Assembly (NCBI GenBank): GCA_009193035.1
Contig: SWDT01000168.1
Location: 1-64,000 of the forward strand
Direction of reading: 5' to 3'
Source: Halicephalobus mephisto
Lineage: Eukaryota > Nematoda > Chromadorea > Rhabditida > Panagrolaimidae
Length of the DNA: 64,000 bases
Below the pieces are notes generated by a model. The model saw only the letters and a program-made list of their open reading frames with translations. It was not told where the DNA came from and ran no database searches. The position numbers and the translations under genes are program-made. Below, piece after piece: positions 1-11,670 of this stretch (positions within the stretch are counted from its first letter, which is position 1; each line of letters starts with the position of its first letter).

Positions 1-593
1 ATATTGGGAACCGTTTTGTGGGCGACATTAGTATACTTCTGTGTCTCCCACATCTTCAAACATTGAAAGTCATGTCTGCACACAGAAATATCGACACAAC
101 TCCATATTTTCTTGTTGATTATGGTGTTTCTCCCTTGAGATGATCGTTGAAAGTTTCATTACTTAGTCGGAATATGACTGATTTGGAGGATATCAATTTC
201 CCGTGAATGATGCCTGATCATGAAGGCAGAATCAAAGATATTTCTCTGTGCCCTGTCGTAAGTGCTCTAGAAATGAAAAGTTCACAGAGTGAAGAAAAGC
301 TGATTCAGAAGAAAAACCAAAGCGGACATGATTTCCATCCAGAACTATGTAGAAATTCACGGAATAAAACAAAGCAGCATCGAGGCATTTGGATCGACTG
401 CTCTTCAATTCCACTTTCAGTGGTCATTTGATATATTGGTATTCATAATAAACGACGATCTTATAACTTTCGCTTCTTCTTCAATTGTGATTATCTGCCA
501 GATAAAGATGAGGAAGTTTCTCAAGTGTCACAAATGTTCTTTGTTCTCTACTTCCAGAAGAGTCCACACAGATGTGAGTTAAATCTTCTTAGC
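1..593. other. Gene-free left edge
   Basis: I see no supported gene here. The short open frames on both strands lack family features, splice partners or codon preference. The segment abuts the 3' side of the decayed mariner copy and may contain more of that element, but I could not align it to known mariner C-terminal motifs. Confidence 0.4.
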
Positions 594-1190
594 TCAAGCG
601 ATTATCTCGATGTTCTCAATTTTCCCCATGGGAGTCCACATCCTGAGCATCATAGCTGGTTTTGATCTCATGTCTGGACTTTCATAGATGGGATTCTCTA
701 TTGCTGGATCATTGTAAGGAGTATCATCAGTATTGTGCTCTCTGTCGTTGCTTGTAGTTGTACACAATCCATTTTTCATCAGATGTGACAATACAATGCA
801 GGAAAGGTAAATTCTCGTGTTTCAAAAGCAAGAACAGACCTTCAAACGACGTGTTTTGTTCATAGGGAATCCAACGATCTAGTTTTTTGGTCTTCAAAGC
901 TTTAAAATGTCTGTAAACAGTATTAGGACTTAGTTCCTGGTTTCCTGCCAACTGTTCGATAGTTTGTTGGGGATTTTCTTTTACCGTACGCTCCAGAAAG
1001 TCCTTGTTGGCAGTGACAGGTCGACCACTGTGGTGTTTGTCTTCAAAGTTTCTGACTCCACTCCGGAAGCATTGGTATCATTGTTGAGCAGTTCTTTCAG
1101 TAGTTCATCTTCTTCCTAAGGTCATGTTGATGTTTCTGGAGGCTTTGGCAGCAGTACTTCCGCTTTTGAGCTATAATAAAACATGCTCCG
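594..1190 (-). pseudogene. Decayed mariner-family (Tc1/mariner) transposase
   Basis: Read on the minus strand, the segment has the usual mariner order. First comes a degenerate helix-turn-helix stretch with stop codons (about 1190-1050). Then FRSGVRNFEDKHHSGRP (about 1064-1014), the linker region, then VYRHFKALKTKKLDRW. It ends in the first catalytic block VTSDEKWIVYN (about 795-760), which carries the first DDE/D aspartate. The match continues in another frame toward 594 (KPAMMLRMWTPMGKIENIEI, resembling the next mariner block). Stops and at least one frameshift show it is dead. I could not find terminal inverted repeats or a TA duplication, so the ends are approximate. Family assignment rests on motif memory, not on a search. 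Confidence 0.72.
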
Positions 1191-2056
1191 AGATTATTGA
1201 ATCCGCATCTTGACTTCAGAAAGCTATAGATTATGGAAATATCAAGAACAGGATTACCGTGTCGGACACATAATTAGACTAACACTTGGGTTTTATATAT
1301 GCAAAACATTTCACATTTTTAATGAATAACTCGATCTAGTGCAGATAGAAATGCCTGAGCATCCAAATAACCGACACGAAATACCGAATGATCTAATAAA
1401 AAAGTATTTTTTAAATTACAAAAAAATTTTTTTGGATTCCCGAACGGAAAGTCTGTCCTCTTTCGAAATACTTCGAAGATGACAGTTCTCCTTTGACGAT
1501 TAATCAATTAGACGAACAAAAACGGAATTGCTCTGAACGGATTGTCGTTCTTTCATTTTCCAAAAGTGGATCTCGATCAGAAAGTTATCTTTGACCTTGT
1601 CTGGTCATCATGGGATCAGCTGACAAATGCCAAATCACAAATTTGGGGGATTTTCCAATTTTTGGATTTTATTCGATTTTTTTGATTATTTTAATGGAAT
1701 TGATTTGGCTTCCTCAAATGGCTACAGTAACTTTCATGATTTATGGAGGTTTTTAGAAATTTTATTTTTAAATAATTTCGAGAAATTCAGGCTACACACC
1801 GGATATTCAAAAATGCGGAAATCAGATTTTCTCAAACATTTCTCGAAACGAAATTTGTACATTTTTAAGAAATTCCGAAAATTCTGAAAATTTCGAAAAT
1901 TGTGTATTTGAACTTTCTGGAGAATTTTATTCACTTTTGTCAGGCAAGTTTTGAAAATTTAACCGTTACAGTATGACTTTTAAGTTTAATACAGTATTTT
2001 TTTAAATTTAATACAATATAGTATTATAAAATTGGATACAGCATACTTTTAAAAAA
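1191..2056. other. Intergenic, AT-rich
   Basis: No gene is supported. The stretch 1627-1934 is open on both strands only because it is low-complexity AAATTT-rich DNA. A 12-base match to the 40-bp tandem repeat at 6217-6490 (GAACGGATTGTC) lies near 1537. Confidence 0.4.
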
Positions 2057-2107
2057 TTAATACAGTACCCTTTTTAGTTTGATCCTTGCTGCTCTACAGG
2101 ACTTAAA

Positions 2108-2952
2108 GGATTTTACATCTCTCTTCATTATGCCGGAATTCTCGTCGGGACCATTTTTTTCGGACAACGACGTCGGATTTGTTCGGCAGAAAAAAATGAT
2201 GTTGATTGGGATTTTCTTCATGACGATATTCAGTGTTGCTGCCAGTTTCAGCCTAAGTTTTTGGATGTTCAATATTTTACAAATTTTTAACATGTTCTTC
2301 ACCGGATCCACCAACGTAAGATTATTTTCAAAATTAATTAAAAATAATTTTCTTTCTTTTAATTTATTGAAATTTTTTAAACTTAATTAAGAAATATTTT
2401 TGTTAACTTTATTTCGATGAAATTTTTAGAATTTAGTGAATGATTTTAAAAAATTGTTTAAACATAGATTTGGTAGTTTTTGATCTCGATTGGAAAACTC
2501 TAAAATTCTCGTCGGGATAAGTTCTTTGAAATTTTATTTAAAATTTTAATTTTTTTAAGAATGATTATTTTAGAACTTTTTAGAATAATAAATACTAATT
2601 TTTACTATTGTTGGTCTCGATTGGAAAACTCTAAAATTCTCGTCGAGACAAATTTTTCAAAATTTTAATTTTTTAACAATGATTATTTTTCAGAATCGGG
2701 ATGATTTACTTGATGGAGTTATTTCCGAAAAAACACCGATTCTGGGTGACTTTGGCGATTTCTTTTTCTCCGAATTACATGATCGTCGCCGGATTGGCTT
2801 ATCTGGCCGGAAATTGGAGATTGTTGCTTCAAATAATTTCTGTCTTTAATTTTCTGTCTTTAATCTTACTGTATTTCGGATTCGAAAGTCGTCGATGGCA
2901 TCTTCAGAAGGGAAATTTAAAATATTGTTTTGGAGAATTATCAGTACTGTAG
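2108..2952 (+). pseudogene. Broken SLC22-like (major facilitator) transporter fragment
   Basis: Three pieces of an organic-cation-transporter-like protein lie in order. The first (2110-2167) reads FYISLHYAGILVGTIFFGQ, a membrane helix leading into MFS motif A. The second (about 2170-2315) is in another frame and continues DVGFVRQKKMMLIG into a third helix ending in TGSTN. After a GT-AG intron (2316-2693), the third reads MELFPKKHRFWVTLAISF, then two helices and FESRRWHLQKG, equivalent to the ESPRW motif of SLC22 proteins. The frame change inside motif A and the phase mismatch across the intron argue that the gene is broken. The 5' helix, the long extracellular loop and the C-terminal half are missing. 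An assembly error could mimic the frameshift. Confidence 0.6.
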
Positions 2953-4254
2953 GCATAAAGATAGGAGTTAAACCGGAAATTGCTTATAAAGAAAGCCCAA
3001 AGCTCCGCCCAACCAGCTGACATTTGAGAGTTGGAATCAAAGTGTTAGAGTCAGTCTTTAGGAAAATCCAACTCCAACCTGGCCCGAGTTTGACTTCGGT
3101 CAAATGAGGACCTTTCCTCTCTTTGTTCTATGCTTATGTTAAGATAAACAAGCTTGAATTCCTAACAGTAGGAACTAACAGTTTTCCATTCAATCAAGGA
3201 GCTCCCAAAGTGTCATACCATCGACATCTCACATTTCATTCATACCTTTTAATACAAAGGAACATATGTAAGAATCTTCATTGTACTTAATAGTCTTATC
3301 ATCTTATACAATTTTGAACTTAATGTTTTTGAGATTGTTTATCACAATAAATTTTGAAAATTTTGGATTGGAGTTTGTTAGAGGATTTAACTTATTCTCT
3401 TAATTGATTAATCTTTCCCGAATGATAACTCCTTGGTTTATTCGCGCAATCCAACAATACAAACACTAATAACTTCTGATAGTTCAATTTCATTCTTCTT
3501 CCTCCTGAACAACGTTACTGCTGCAAATTGGTTCGAGAATTGAATCCCTGCACCTCAGTGACTTGTGCTGAGAACCTTCTCACTTTCTCTGACAGGGTCA
3601 CATGAGGTACGAAAGCCTCTGATATAATCGCTATCCCTCAGCAGTGAACAAGGTATTTCTAAATATTCAGGAAATCATATATAATCCCAAAATATCTCAT
3701 CTATAGTTTTCCTACATTTGCAAAATCAAGTTTAAAAAATTGGTTAATCCGAAACTTGGTTTTCCGATAATCTCCAGAAGGCTGTTATTACGAAAACGGT
3801 TCATTTGAATTCAATTTCGATCAACTACAATCCAATTTGCCAGGTTGCCGAACATCTGAGAAAATCTATTTTGAAACGTCTCCGATGGATTTGCAACTTT
3901 GAAAATCGGCAGTTAATCGCCTCTGGTCTTTCTTGTTTTCCAAACATGGACATCTGGATCCTTAAAGACGACACAGTTTTCAACCAGAAATCTGAAAAGA
4001 AATCATAACTTGTTTTGAATTGAAAGTGAATATTATCTGAGTTTTATTGAAGCCATATCCTGGATAAAGATTTTTATAGTCCTGATGAAAGATAAAAGGT
4101 AAAGATAGTGATTAAGAAAAAAGTTTCAGTCATTATTGAAAGAAGGAAAATAGAGAAACTGAAAAGTTTCGATTTGAGTCGGAAATAGGTATTAATTTTT
4201 GAAACATTTTTTTGGATAATAATTCTACTACAAATTGAGAATAGTGCTAATTTT
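2953..4254. other. Intergenic
   Basis: Moderately GC-balanced in places (about 2990-3250 and 3480-3620) but no exon chain or RNA gene is recognisable. A 67-codon open frame at 3805-4008 has no family features. The 4080-4250 part holds degraded forms of the GATAGTGA repeat word found elsewhere in the window. Confidence 0.35.
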
Positions 4255-4557
4255 CAGTCACTATCTTACTTTTCATTAATATTGTTTTTGGGGCATTAGG
4301 ATGAAATATAAGAATGGATAAAATATAAGATCGAAAATATGCTTTCTTTACTCTTTAAAGACATTTCTGTATCCATACCTGGATTTGCCTAAGCCTAAAT
4401 CCAGCCTAAAAAAAGCAACAGGAACTTACTATCCCCATCTTATATTTTCGGTCTTATAGTTTGTCCGCTTTTATATTTTATCCTCTTATATTTCCACCGT
4501 TCATGGTTTTTGGACAGTGATTTTGATAATTCTAATGAAAAAGATGGATAGTGACTG
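4255..4557. repeat. Nested palindromic repeat, about 300 bp
   Basis: The outer ends are inverted copies: CAGTCACTATC followed by a TTTTCATTA block at the left, and its complement ending GATAGTGACTG at the right. Inside sits a second inverted pair, AAATATAAG...GATAAAATATAAG at 4304-4340 against its complement at 4438-4493. At the centre is a perfect hairpin, CTGGATTT and AAATCCAG around 4379-4405. It looks like a non-autonomous hairpin or foldback-type element related to the GGATAGTGACT family. No target-site duplication was identified. Confidence 0.6.
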
Positions 4558-5288
4558 AAAAAAATAAAAAGTTATTATTCAAGGAAGAAAGTAAATCTTC
4601 ACGGAGAAAATTATTTGAATCGGAAATTGACATTATCCATTTCATTATTGGAATTCTTTTTGAATAGTGACTTTAAAAACCAATGAAATTGAAAATAGTG
4701 ATTGACGAAAAAACAACCAAAAAAATAGTAATTATAATCTTCCAATTTAAATTGAAAATAAACACTTTTCATTTTTTATTAAAATTATTTCTAATAATAA
4801 TTTCTAATTTAATTTGTCTTGTTTTCGTATCTTATGATGTTTTACTAAAGCGAGTCTTGTACAGTGCGGGAAAATCATCAAAATAAAGAATAATTTTCAA
4901 TAAAACTCCAAAAAGTAACCAAAATCAAAACCCTTAAAATGAATCACCGTCAAAAATTCTAAAAATTAATCCGTAATGTTTGCCCAAGTAGATTTCAAAA
5001 TTGACCCGTGGCGGAATAATTTCCAGTTGTATCTTCGAGGATGCGAAACAATCAGGTCAAATTGATTCGAGTCAAATGCACTCTGACTCACTTTCGTCTT
5101 TCCTTTCCATTGTTCCCGTAATGTCCAACAAAAATCCAAACGGCATTGTTTTGGATTCCGGTTGCCAATGGAAACAGATTGGTCATTTTCGTTATTGACC
5201 CTCATTAATCCATGTCGAAGGGTCATGACCAGAGCTGTTCATTTTGAACTTTGAATTGGTTCAGAATTAAGTCGAATTCGAAAATAGT
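4558..5288. other. Intergenic; unassigned higher-GC patch
   Basis: The part at 4966-5226 is less AT-rich than its surroundings and open on both strands, which can mark an old exon or transposon remnant. I recognise no motif in any frame and claim no gene. Confidence 0.3.
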
Positions 5289-5410
5289 AAAATTCAGATT
5301 CGAAAAATTCTAAAATAATAAAATCCAAATTTGAATAATTCGAAAATAGTAAAATCCAAATTCGAATAATTCGAAAATAATAAAATCCAAATTCGAATAA
5401 TTCGAAATCT
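5289..5410. repeat. 31-bp tandem repeat
   Basis: About four copies of a unit containing AAAATCCAAATTCGAATAAT, with clear unit starts at 5320, 5351 and 5382. Degenerate continuation reaches about 5530. It gives a spurious minus-strand frame rich in I, F, L and N. Confidence 0.8.
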
Positions 5411-6216
5411 AGAAGCTCGAATTTGAATTAAGTAGTTCAAAGTCGAAAACAGAAAAATCTGAATTTGAATTAAATTGTTAATTTCGAGATTCAGAAAACT
5501 CGAATTCGAAAATCGAATACTTCGGAAAATTGACAACCTTGATCGTGACCCGTGATTTCCTCAAGGACCTGATTGAAAGATAATTTTTCAGTAAAGGTTT
5601 ATTTTATAGTAGATAAGTTTTTAAAAATAAGAGAAAATAGAGGAATTAATTGTGATTTTTTACGTTAAATTTCATTTTTCTTTTTTTTATTTCAAAGCGA
5701 AATTTCACTCATTTTAGTAAACGATCGAATTCGTTGTAATTTTTTAAAAACTTCCGTGCTAACAATTGACTTCATACTTTTTAATTACTTTTTTTAAATT
5801 CCAACTTATACTAGTAATGACCGAATTTTTGTGGATATCGAGAATTTTTTTTGCTCCAATTTCAACTTCCATTAGGGCATCCTGATTTTCGAAAATTTTC
5901 ATGATTGTAAAAAATTCGGTAAATGCTCAATTAGCGGGTCGCTATCACTCTGTCGAACAGATGGAAAAACATCCTTTATCCTCTCAAAAAAGATAGTCGT
6001 TTCATTTTCATTTATAAGTTTTCTTATATCGCGTTTTTTATACACACAAAAATATAACTTTTGACTCTGTAACAATTGCGAAATGTGACACAATCGTCAT
6101 ATTTTTTATGAATGTTCGACATTTGTAGCGAAAATGTAATTTAATAGTGACGATTTAATTTGTTACTGTATCTATTGGATCGGGCACCCATCCTTAATGG
6201 GAAGCACAACCGACAG
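5411..6216. other. Intergenic, with one dispersed hairpin repeat
   Basis: No gene supported. At about 6065-6135 there is a copy of the dispersed AATTGCGAAATGTGAC repeat that recurs at 27.9 and 45.1-45.4 kb. Confidence 0.4.
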
Positions 6217-6490
6217 GGAATGTTTAGTCCCGAACGGATTGTCTTATCATCAATAAGGAACGTTTAGTCCTGAACAGATTGTCTTATCCTCAATAAGGAA
6301 CGTTTAGTCCCGAACGGATTGTCTTATCATCAATAAGGAACGTTTAGTCCCGAACGGATTGTCTTATCATCAATAAGGAACGTTTAGTCCTGAACGGATT
6401 GTCTTATCTTCAATAAGAAACGTTTGGTCCTGAACGGATTGTCTTATCCTCAATAAGGAACTTTTGGTCCCGAACGGATTGTCTTAGCAC
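6217..6490. repeat. 40-bp tandem repeat, seven copies
   Basis: The unit contains CGTTTAGTCCCGAACGGATT then GTCTTATCATCAATAAGGAA. Copies of the second half start at 6241, 6281, 6321, 6361, 6401, 6441 and 6481, exactly 40 bp apart, with only a few substitutions. Copies 1 and 7 are the most diverged, as expected at array edges. Base composition is richer in GC than its surroundings. Confidence 0.95.
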
Positions 6491-7619
6491 CGACAAGAGG
6501 ACATACAGTTTCTCTTGGTGGAAAGTGAAGTTGGTTGTTTTTGTCGAGTTCGATATAGTGTTTTTGTATTGTGCTTAAGGCATCTATTAAGTAAATCTTT
6601 CTATACTATTTTCCCTTCTCATCTAGACGTGGGTCACTCGGCTTGACAGATACAACAGTATCAAAAGTTACTTCTCTATTTAATGTTTTTTAATTACTCA
6701 AATTTGAGGTTTGAGTGAGTGAACGAATCAATCAAGGTCTTCACAATGATAAAATTCGATTTTTTACTAATTTTAAACCACTTTTTGTTTAAATTTCGAT
6801 TTATATTAATTAATTATTAAAGTTTTATGACCACTAGGAACTGTCGTTTTAAAAATATTTTTTAAGGTACTTTTTGCTCCAATTTCGACCCGCATTATGT
6901 ATGAATTCATTTTTATTTTTAAAAATTTTCGAATTAGGACTTAATTTAATGTTTTATTTAAATTTATTTTTGTTTAAATTTTTATTTTTACTGCAAAATA
7001 ACGACGTCATTATAATGTTTGAAATTTTTTATTATTTAAAATTTTATTTTTTTATAAAATTTTTATTATTTAAAATTTTATTTTTTTATAAAATTTTTAT
7101 TATTTAAAATTTTATTTAAAAATGAATAAAATTACCGTAATTATTAAGGATTTTCATGGTGAAAGTTGATTTTAGAATTTTTAAATATTTTTTATATTGA
7201 AAAAACGAAAAATTATATTTCGATTATTTAAATTTTTTTCGTTCTATAATATTTTTAAAATTCTTCATTACTGTATCTAATTTAATAACTTTATTTTAGG
7301 AATTATCAAAGATTTTTCTAATCAAATTTAATTTCATGTTTTCGACAACTCCGATTTTGATTTTTCTTAGTTAATTTTTTAACTTTTATTTTTCTATTTT
7401 AAAATTTATCTAAAATGGTCAGGAAATTTAAATAACGGCTAATTAGCATACCTATAGGAATTTGTTTGAGAAAATTCAATTTTTGGTGGTCATCCGAAAA
7501 GACGTTTTTCGGAAAATATGCTAATCGGAAAAACAGGGGTGCCGACAACCTTGTTCAAACAATCTTTTCGTGTTTGCTCCATTGGACTTGATTGGAGGTC
7601 AAACTGTAGTTTTTTGCAA
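6491..7619. other. Intergenic, AT-rich
   Basis: No gene supported. A short tandem repeat (TATTTAAAATTTTATTTTTT type, about 32 bp) lies at 7025-7115. Confidence 0.4.
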
Positions 7620-8200
7620 AGTGTTTTTTTAGTCACTATCCGAGGGAATTAAAATGTAAGAATGGATAGTGACTATGCTTGAGTGAATATTATTGAAGGT
7701 GATAGTCATTATTTAAAATAAAGATTTAATGAGAGGATCGATAGTGTCCGTTTTTGCCTCAATTTAGAAATTTTTACGAAGCGTTTTTTAGTCACTATTT
7801 GAAGGAATTAAAATGTAAGAATGGATAGTGACTACGTTTGGATGAATAGTATTGAAGGTGATAGTCATTATTTAAAACAAAACTCTACTGAAAGGATCGA
7901 TAGTGTTCGTTTTTGCCTCAATTTAGAGGTTTCAAATCACTATCAAAAAATTTTTAATAAAAGAATGGATAGTGACTAATTTGAACACGATTAAGAACTT
8001 TATTGAAGGTTGAGTTATCCAAAATACAGCTTCAATAAAAGTTTGGATAGTGTCTATTTCTAATCTAGATCAACAACGTTCAGTCACTATCCGTTTTTAC
8101 TTTTTCAACAGTGACTTTGATTTTTTTATTCAGTCACTATCCAAAACACTCTCCAATAAAATTATGGATAGTGACTGATTTTGTTATTTCAGACACTATT
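7620..8200. repeat. GGATAGTGACT-family repeat cluster (cluster 2)
   Basis: Two direct copies of a roughly 160-bp unit, starting near 7629 and 7790, each run from AGTCACTAT through GGAATTAAAATGTAAGAATG to GGATAGTGACTA. They are followed by looser copies to 8190. The last module, 8138-8178, is a hairpin: AGTCACTATCC, about 20 bases, GGATAGTGACT. Confidence 0.8.
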
Positions 8201-8740
8201 AATTCTTTTTTAACATCGACTTTGTTTACTGACCAGGCCCTGTTGGTGATAGTAAGAGTTTCAAAGTGGACCGATCGGCATCCAGCTGAGACTCCCATTT
8301 CCGACCTTGTTGACCTTTAAAGTTAGTCCTCAGATAAAACCCTAATTGGCACCGTTATCGCCGAAATCAACTGCATGTTGACCTTCATGATCACTTGATT
8401 GACTATTTTTCCTGCTTGGTACATTGGTCGGATTCCGGCTCCAAAGCGGATTTAACTATAAAGGCTATCGCTTTTTGTTTTGCGCTAGATCGAACGGATG
8501 AGTCTAGATCCGAAAACTGTTCTGCTGAAATATTAAATTTCTCTAGCGATACTACTTTATATAGTTTTCGCTAAAAATAAAAAATCATTGTCGGATTTTA
8601 TTCAAGTTGTATTTGAATAAGGATTTTGATCCCTCCACAAGATCCCTGGATTTAGCTCCGACCTTAGTCATTATCCGATTCTTCATTGGAGGGACCATCT
8701 GGATAACGGGCTGAAAATAATATTCAAGTAGACATCCAAA
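8201..8740. other. Unassigned intergenic stretch
   Basis: Less AT-rich than the flanking repeats. No coding family or RNA fold could be recognised on either strand. Confidence 0.3.
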
Positions 8741-9050
8741 AAGGAAAAATGGATAGTGATTGAGTAGACACTATCCAATTTCTCATTGGAACTATTTTTG
8801 GATAGTGACTAGAAAGTTCTGATGAAAAATGGATAGTGACTGAAAACCTTCGATTGGAGTCAAAATCAGTCACTATCCTATTTTTCATTGGAGCTGTTTT
8901 TGGATAGTGATTTGAAAGTTCTGGTAAAAATCAGGAATAGTGATTAAAAAGTTTTGATGGGAAATGGATAGTGACTGAAAACCTTCGATTGGAGTCAAAA
9001 TCAGTCACTATCCTATTTTTTATTGGAGCTGTTTTTGGATAGTGACTAAC
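8741..9050. repeat. GGATAGTGACT-family cluster 3, left arm of a long inverted repeat
   Basis: Alternating GGATAGTGACT and AGTCACTATCC words separated by 30-50 bp, with the accessory word TTGGAGCTGTTTTTGGATAG. The part 8858-9047 is an inverted copy of 10380-10570, with only about half a dozen differences over roughly 190 bp. Confidence 0.85.
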
Positions 9051-10369
9051 AACTAATAAAATTCTCAAATAGTGACTGGAGCAGTTTTTTCTCGATTTTC
9101 TTTAATAATTCCATTTCTAGGTCAAAAATCGATATTTCCGGGCTACTGGTCAAGTTCACTGATGAAATCAGATAACCCAAAACTTTTTGTTTTTAATTCC
9201 CATGACTGACCTTGGAAACGTGTGCGCGATTCAATTTTCTCCCATTTTGTAAGTTTTGATTCTAAGAGAGTCAGAATTATTCGGGCCAAAATCATTATTA
9301 TTGAGGTTTTTATTCACTAAAATAGAAACAGGAAAGTTTGGGTTGGCCCATTTGTCGGATTCGATGGACTCCATTTGTTGCGCAAGACTGATTCTGGAAT
9401 ATCCGCTCAAAAACCGAATTTATCCAGTGCCCGAATAACGATTTTTTGAAGCAAAATTCTGTGGAAATTTTTGAATTTTTCTGGAATCTAGTGACAGCTT
9501 CTGAAATTTCATACAATTTTCAGAATTTCATGGATGTCTTATTTTAATAGAATTTTCCAAATTTTAAATAATCTCATAGAAGTTTCTAAAATTTGCGAAT
9601 ATCTTAGAATCTTCCAGATTTTAGAAGATTTTCCAAACTTTAAATAATCTCAGAAAATTCTAAAATCTGCGAATATCTTAGAATCTTCCAGATTTTAGAA
9701 GATTTTCCAAACTTTAAATAGTTATAGAAGTTTCTAAAATTTACGAATTTTTTAGATTTAGAAGAAGATTTTCCAAATTTTAAATAGTTATAGAAACTTT
9801 TGAAGTTTTTTGGAATCTCTTAGAATCTCCCAGATTTTAGAAGCAGATTTCTAAAACCTTGTATATTTTCATAGATCTTTTTGAAGTTTTCCAACGTCTT
9901 TTAGGACCTTCTAGAATTTATTAAAAACTTCGAACATCTGAACTCAAAGATTCTGGAAGTTTCCAAAACTTCAGAAGCTTCTCAGAATCTAGCAAAATTC
10001 AGAATCCAGATCTAAAGCTTTGAATTTTAAAAATTTCTTCCTAAATTTTATCTTTGTTGTCTACAGTAACATGATTTGTTTTTTATTTTTCGAGAAATTG
10101 GAGTTAAATAAGACTTTCATCAATAATCTCGATGAGTAAATGGAGCGGATCTCGAGAGCTCTGGTTGAGAGCTAAATGTCCGTACACGGCCGCATTCCAC
10201 TCGAAATGAACGTGCTCCTTTGTTGTTCGATCTCCCCGCTTACGAAGCTTCTCGAGATTCCTAGTTCAAAGCGAGACTAGCCGGCTTACTCAGGTTGACC
10301 TTTATTAGTTTTTGTCATCCTTATATCAGTATTGATTAAGTCTGGCATCTGGTTACAGTTGTCGTCTTT
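9051..10369. other. Interior between two inverted repeat arms
   Basis: 9460-9880 is a degenerate repeat of about 60 bp around CTTCCAGATTTTAGAAGATT. 10120-10320 is a GC-richer island containing CTCGAGAGCTC and GTCCGTACACGGCCGC. A 60-codon open frame at 9256-9438 has no recognisable family. The segment could be the body of a foldback-like element whose arms are clusters 3 and 4. Confidence 0.35.
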
Positions 10370-11150
10370 TATCAGTTAGTCAGTATCCAAAAACAGCTCC
10401 AATAAAAAATAGGATAGTGTCTAATTTTGACTCCAATCGAAGGTTTTCAGTCACTATCCATTTCCCATCAAAACTTTTTAATCACTATTCCTGATTTTTA
10501 TCAGAACTTTCAAATCACTATCCAAAAACAGCTCCAATGAAAAATAGGATAGTGACTGATTTTAATTCCAATCAGTTTTCCGATCACTGTCTTGTTTATT
10601 TTTTATCGTAATTTTTTCTTAAGTTATTATACTTGTTTTTAGAAAAGTTAGAGTCACTATCCAAAAACAGCACTAATATGACCAATTGATAGTGTCCACT
10701 TCAAACTCAACTCGGAGTTTTCCAGTTACCGTCCAATTTTTTTCGATCGTGACTTTCTCGTCAGTTAATGTTTTGACTTTTAACTGGAATTTTTAAAATT
10801 AGTATTTGAAAACAGCTCTGATGAGAGGGAATGGATAGTGTCCACTTTCAGTTTAAATCAGAGCTTTTTAGTCACTATTCAATTTTCTGCTGTGGATAGT
10901 GACGAATTCTTTTTTGATTGTTATCTAAGTGGCAGTTCCAGTAAAAACTTTGGATAGTGACTGATTTTTGGACACTATCCATTCCTTATTAGAACTGTCA
11001 AAATCACTATCCAAAAACAGCTCCAGTAAAAAATTTGGATAGTGTCCATTTTTACTTCGAATTTGAGTTTTCCAGTCACTATCTTTTTTTTGAATTTTAA
11101 AAATCACTATTCAAAAAACAATTCCAATAATATTTAAGGGCAGTGACTTT
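10370..11150. repeat. GGATAGTGACT-family cluster 4, right arm
   Basis: 10380-10570 is the inverted partner of 8858-9047. The rest is looser modules built from AGTCACTATCCAAAAACAGC, CTCCAATAAAAAAT and GGATAGTG(A/T)C. A spurious minus-strand frame at 10925-11107 is a by-product of the repeat. Confidence 0.85.
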
Positions 11151-11189
11151 GATTACTTTTAATCATTATTTAATAATTTATAAAAGTTA

Positions 11190-11670
11190 ATCTTTTAGAA
11201 ATTAATAGAATTTTTAAATTTTTTTCCTATAAAAATCGAATTTTTATAATTTTTTTAATTATAAAAATCGAATTTTAAAATTTTTCATACTGTAGAAAAT
11301 CGAATTTTTATAATTTTTTTTTAATTATAAAAATCGAATTTTTATAGTTTTTTTAATTATAAAAATTTAAATTTAAGATTTTTCATACTGTAAAAAAATC
11401 AAATTTTTAGTTTTTTTAATTATAAAAATTTAAATTTAAGATTTTTCTTACTGTGAAAAAATCAAATTTTTAGTTTTTTTAATTATAAAAATTTAAATTT
11501 AAGATTTTTCATACTGTAAAAAAATCAAATTTTTAGTTTTTTTAATTATAAAAATTTAAATTTAAGATTTTTTGTACTGTGAAAAAATCAAATTTTTAGT
11601 TTTTTTAATTATAAAAATTTAAATTTAAGATTTTTCTTACTGTAGAAAATCGGATTTTAATTTTTTTGAC
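11190..11670. repeat. 63-bp AT-rich tandem repeat
   Basis: Five or more copies of a unit with TTTCATACTGTAAAAAAATC and AAATTTTTAGTTTTTTTAAT. Unit landmarks at 11381, 11444 and 11507 give a 63-bp period. Confidence 0.85.

Noticed and set aside
2953..3456. Second solo LTR ending ATCCAACA at 3456
   Set aside because: No TGTTGG start with a matching 5-bp duplication was found upstream.
3520..3560. tRNA-like GGTTCGA box
   Set aside because: No matching A box or cloverleaf arms at the right spacing.
5294..5536. 80-codon minus-strand frame
   Set aside because: Produced by the 31-bp tandem repeat; low-complexity I/F/L/N composition.
6217..6490. CRISPR array
   Set aside because: The 40-bp units are contiguous with no unique spacers, and the sequence is eukaryotic.
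10120..10320. GC-richer island as a structural RNA gene
   Set aside because: No rRNA, snRNA or tRNA landmark could be recognised; left as unassigned.
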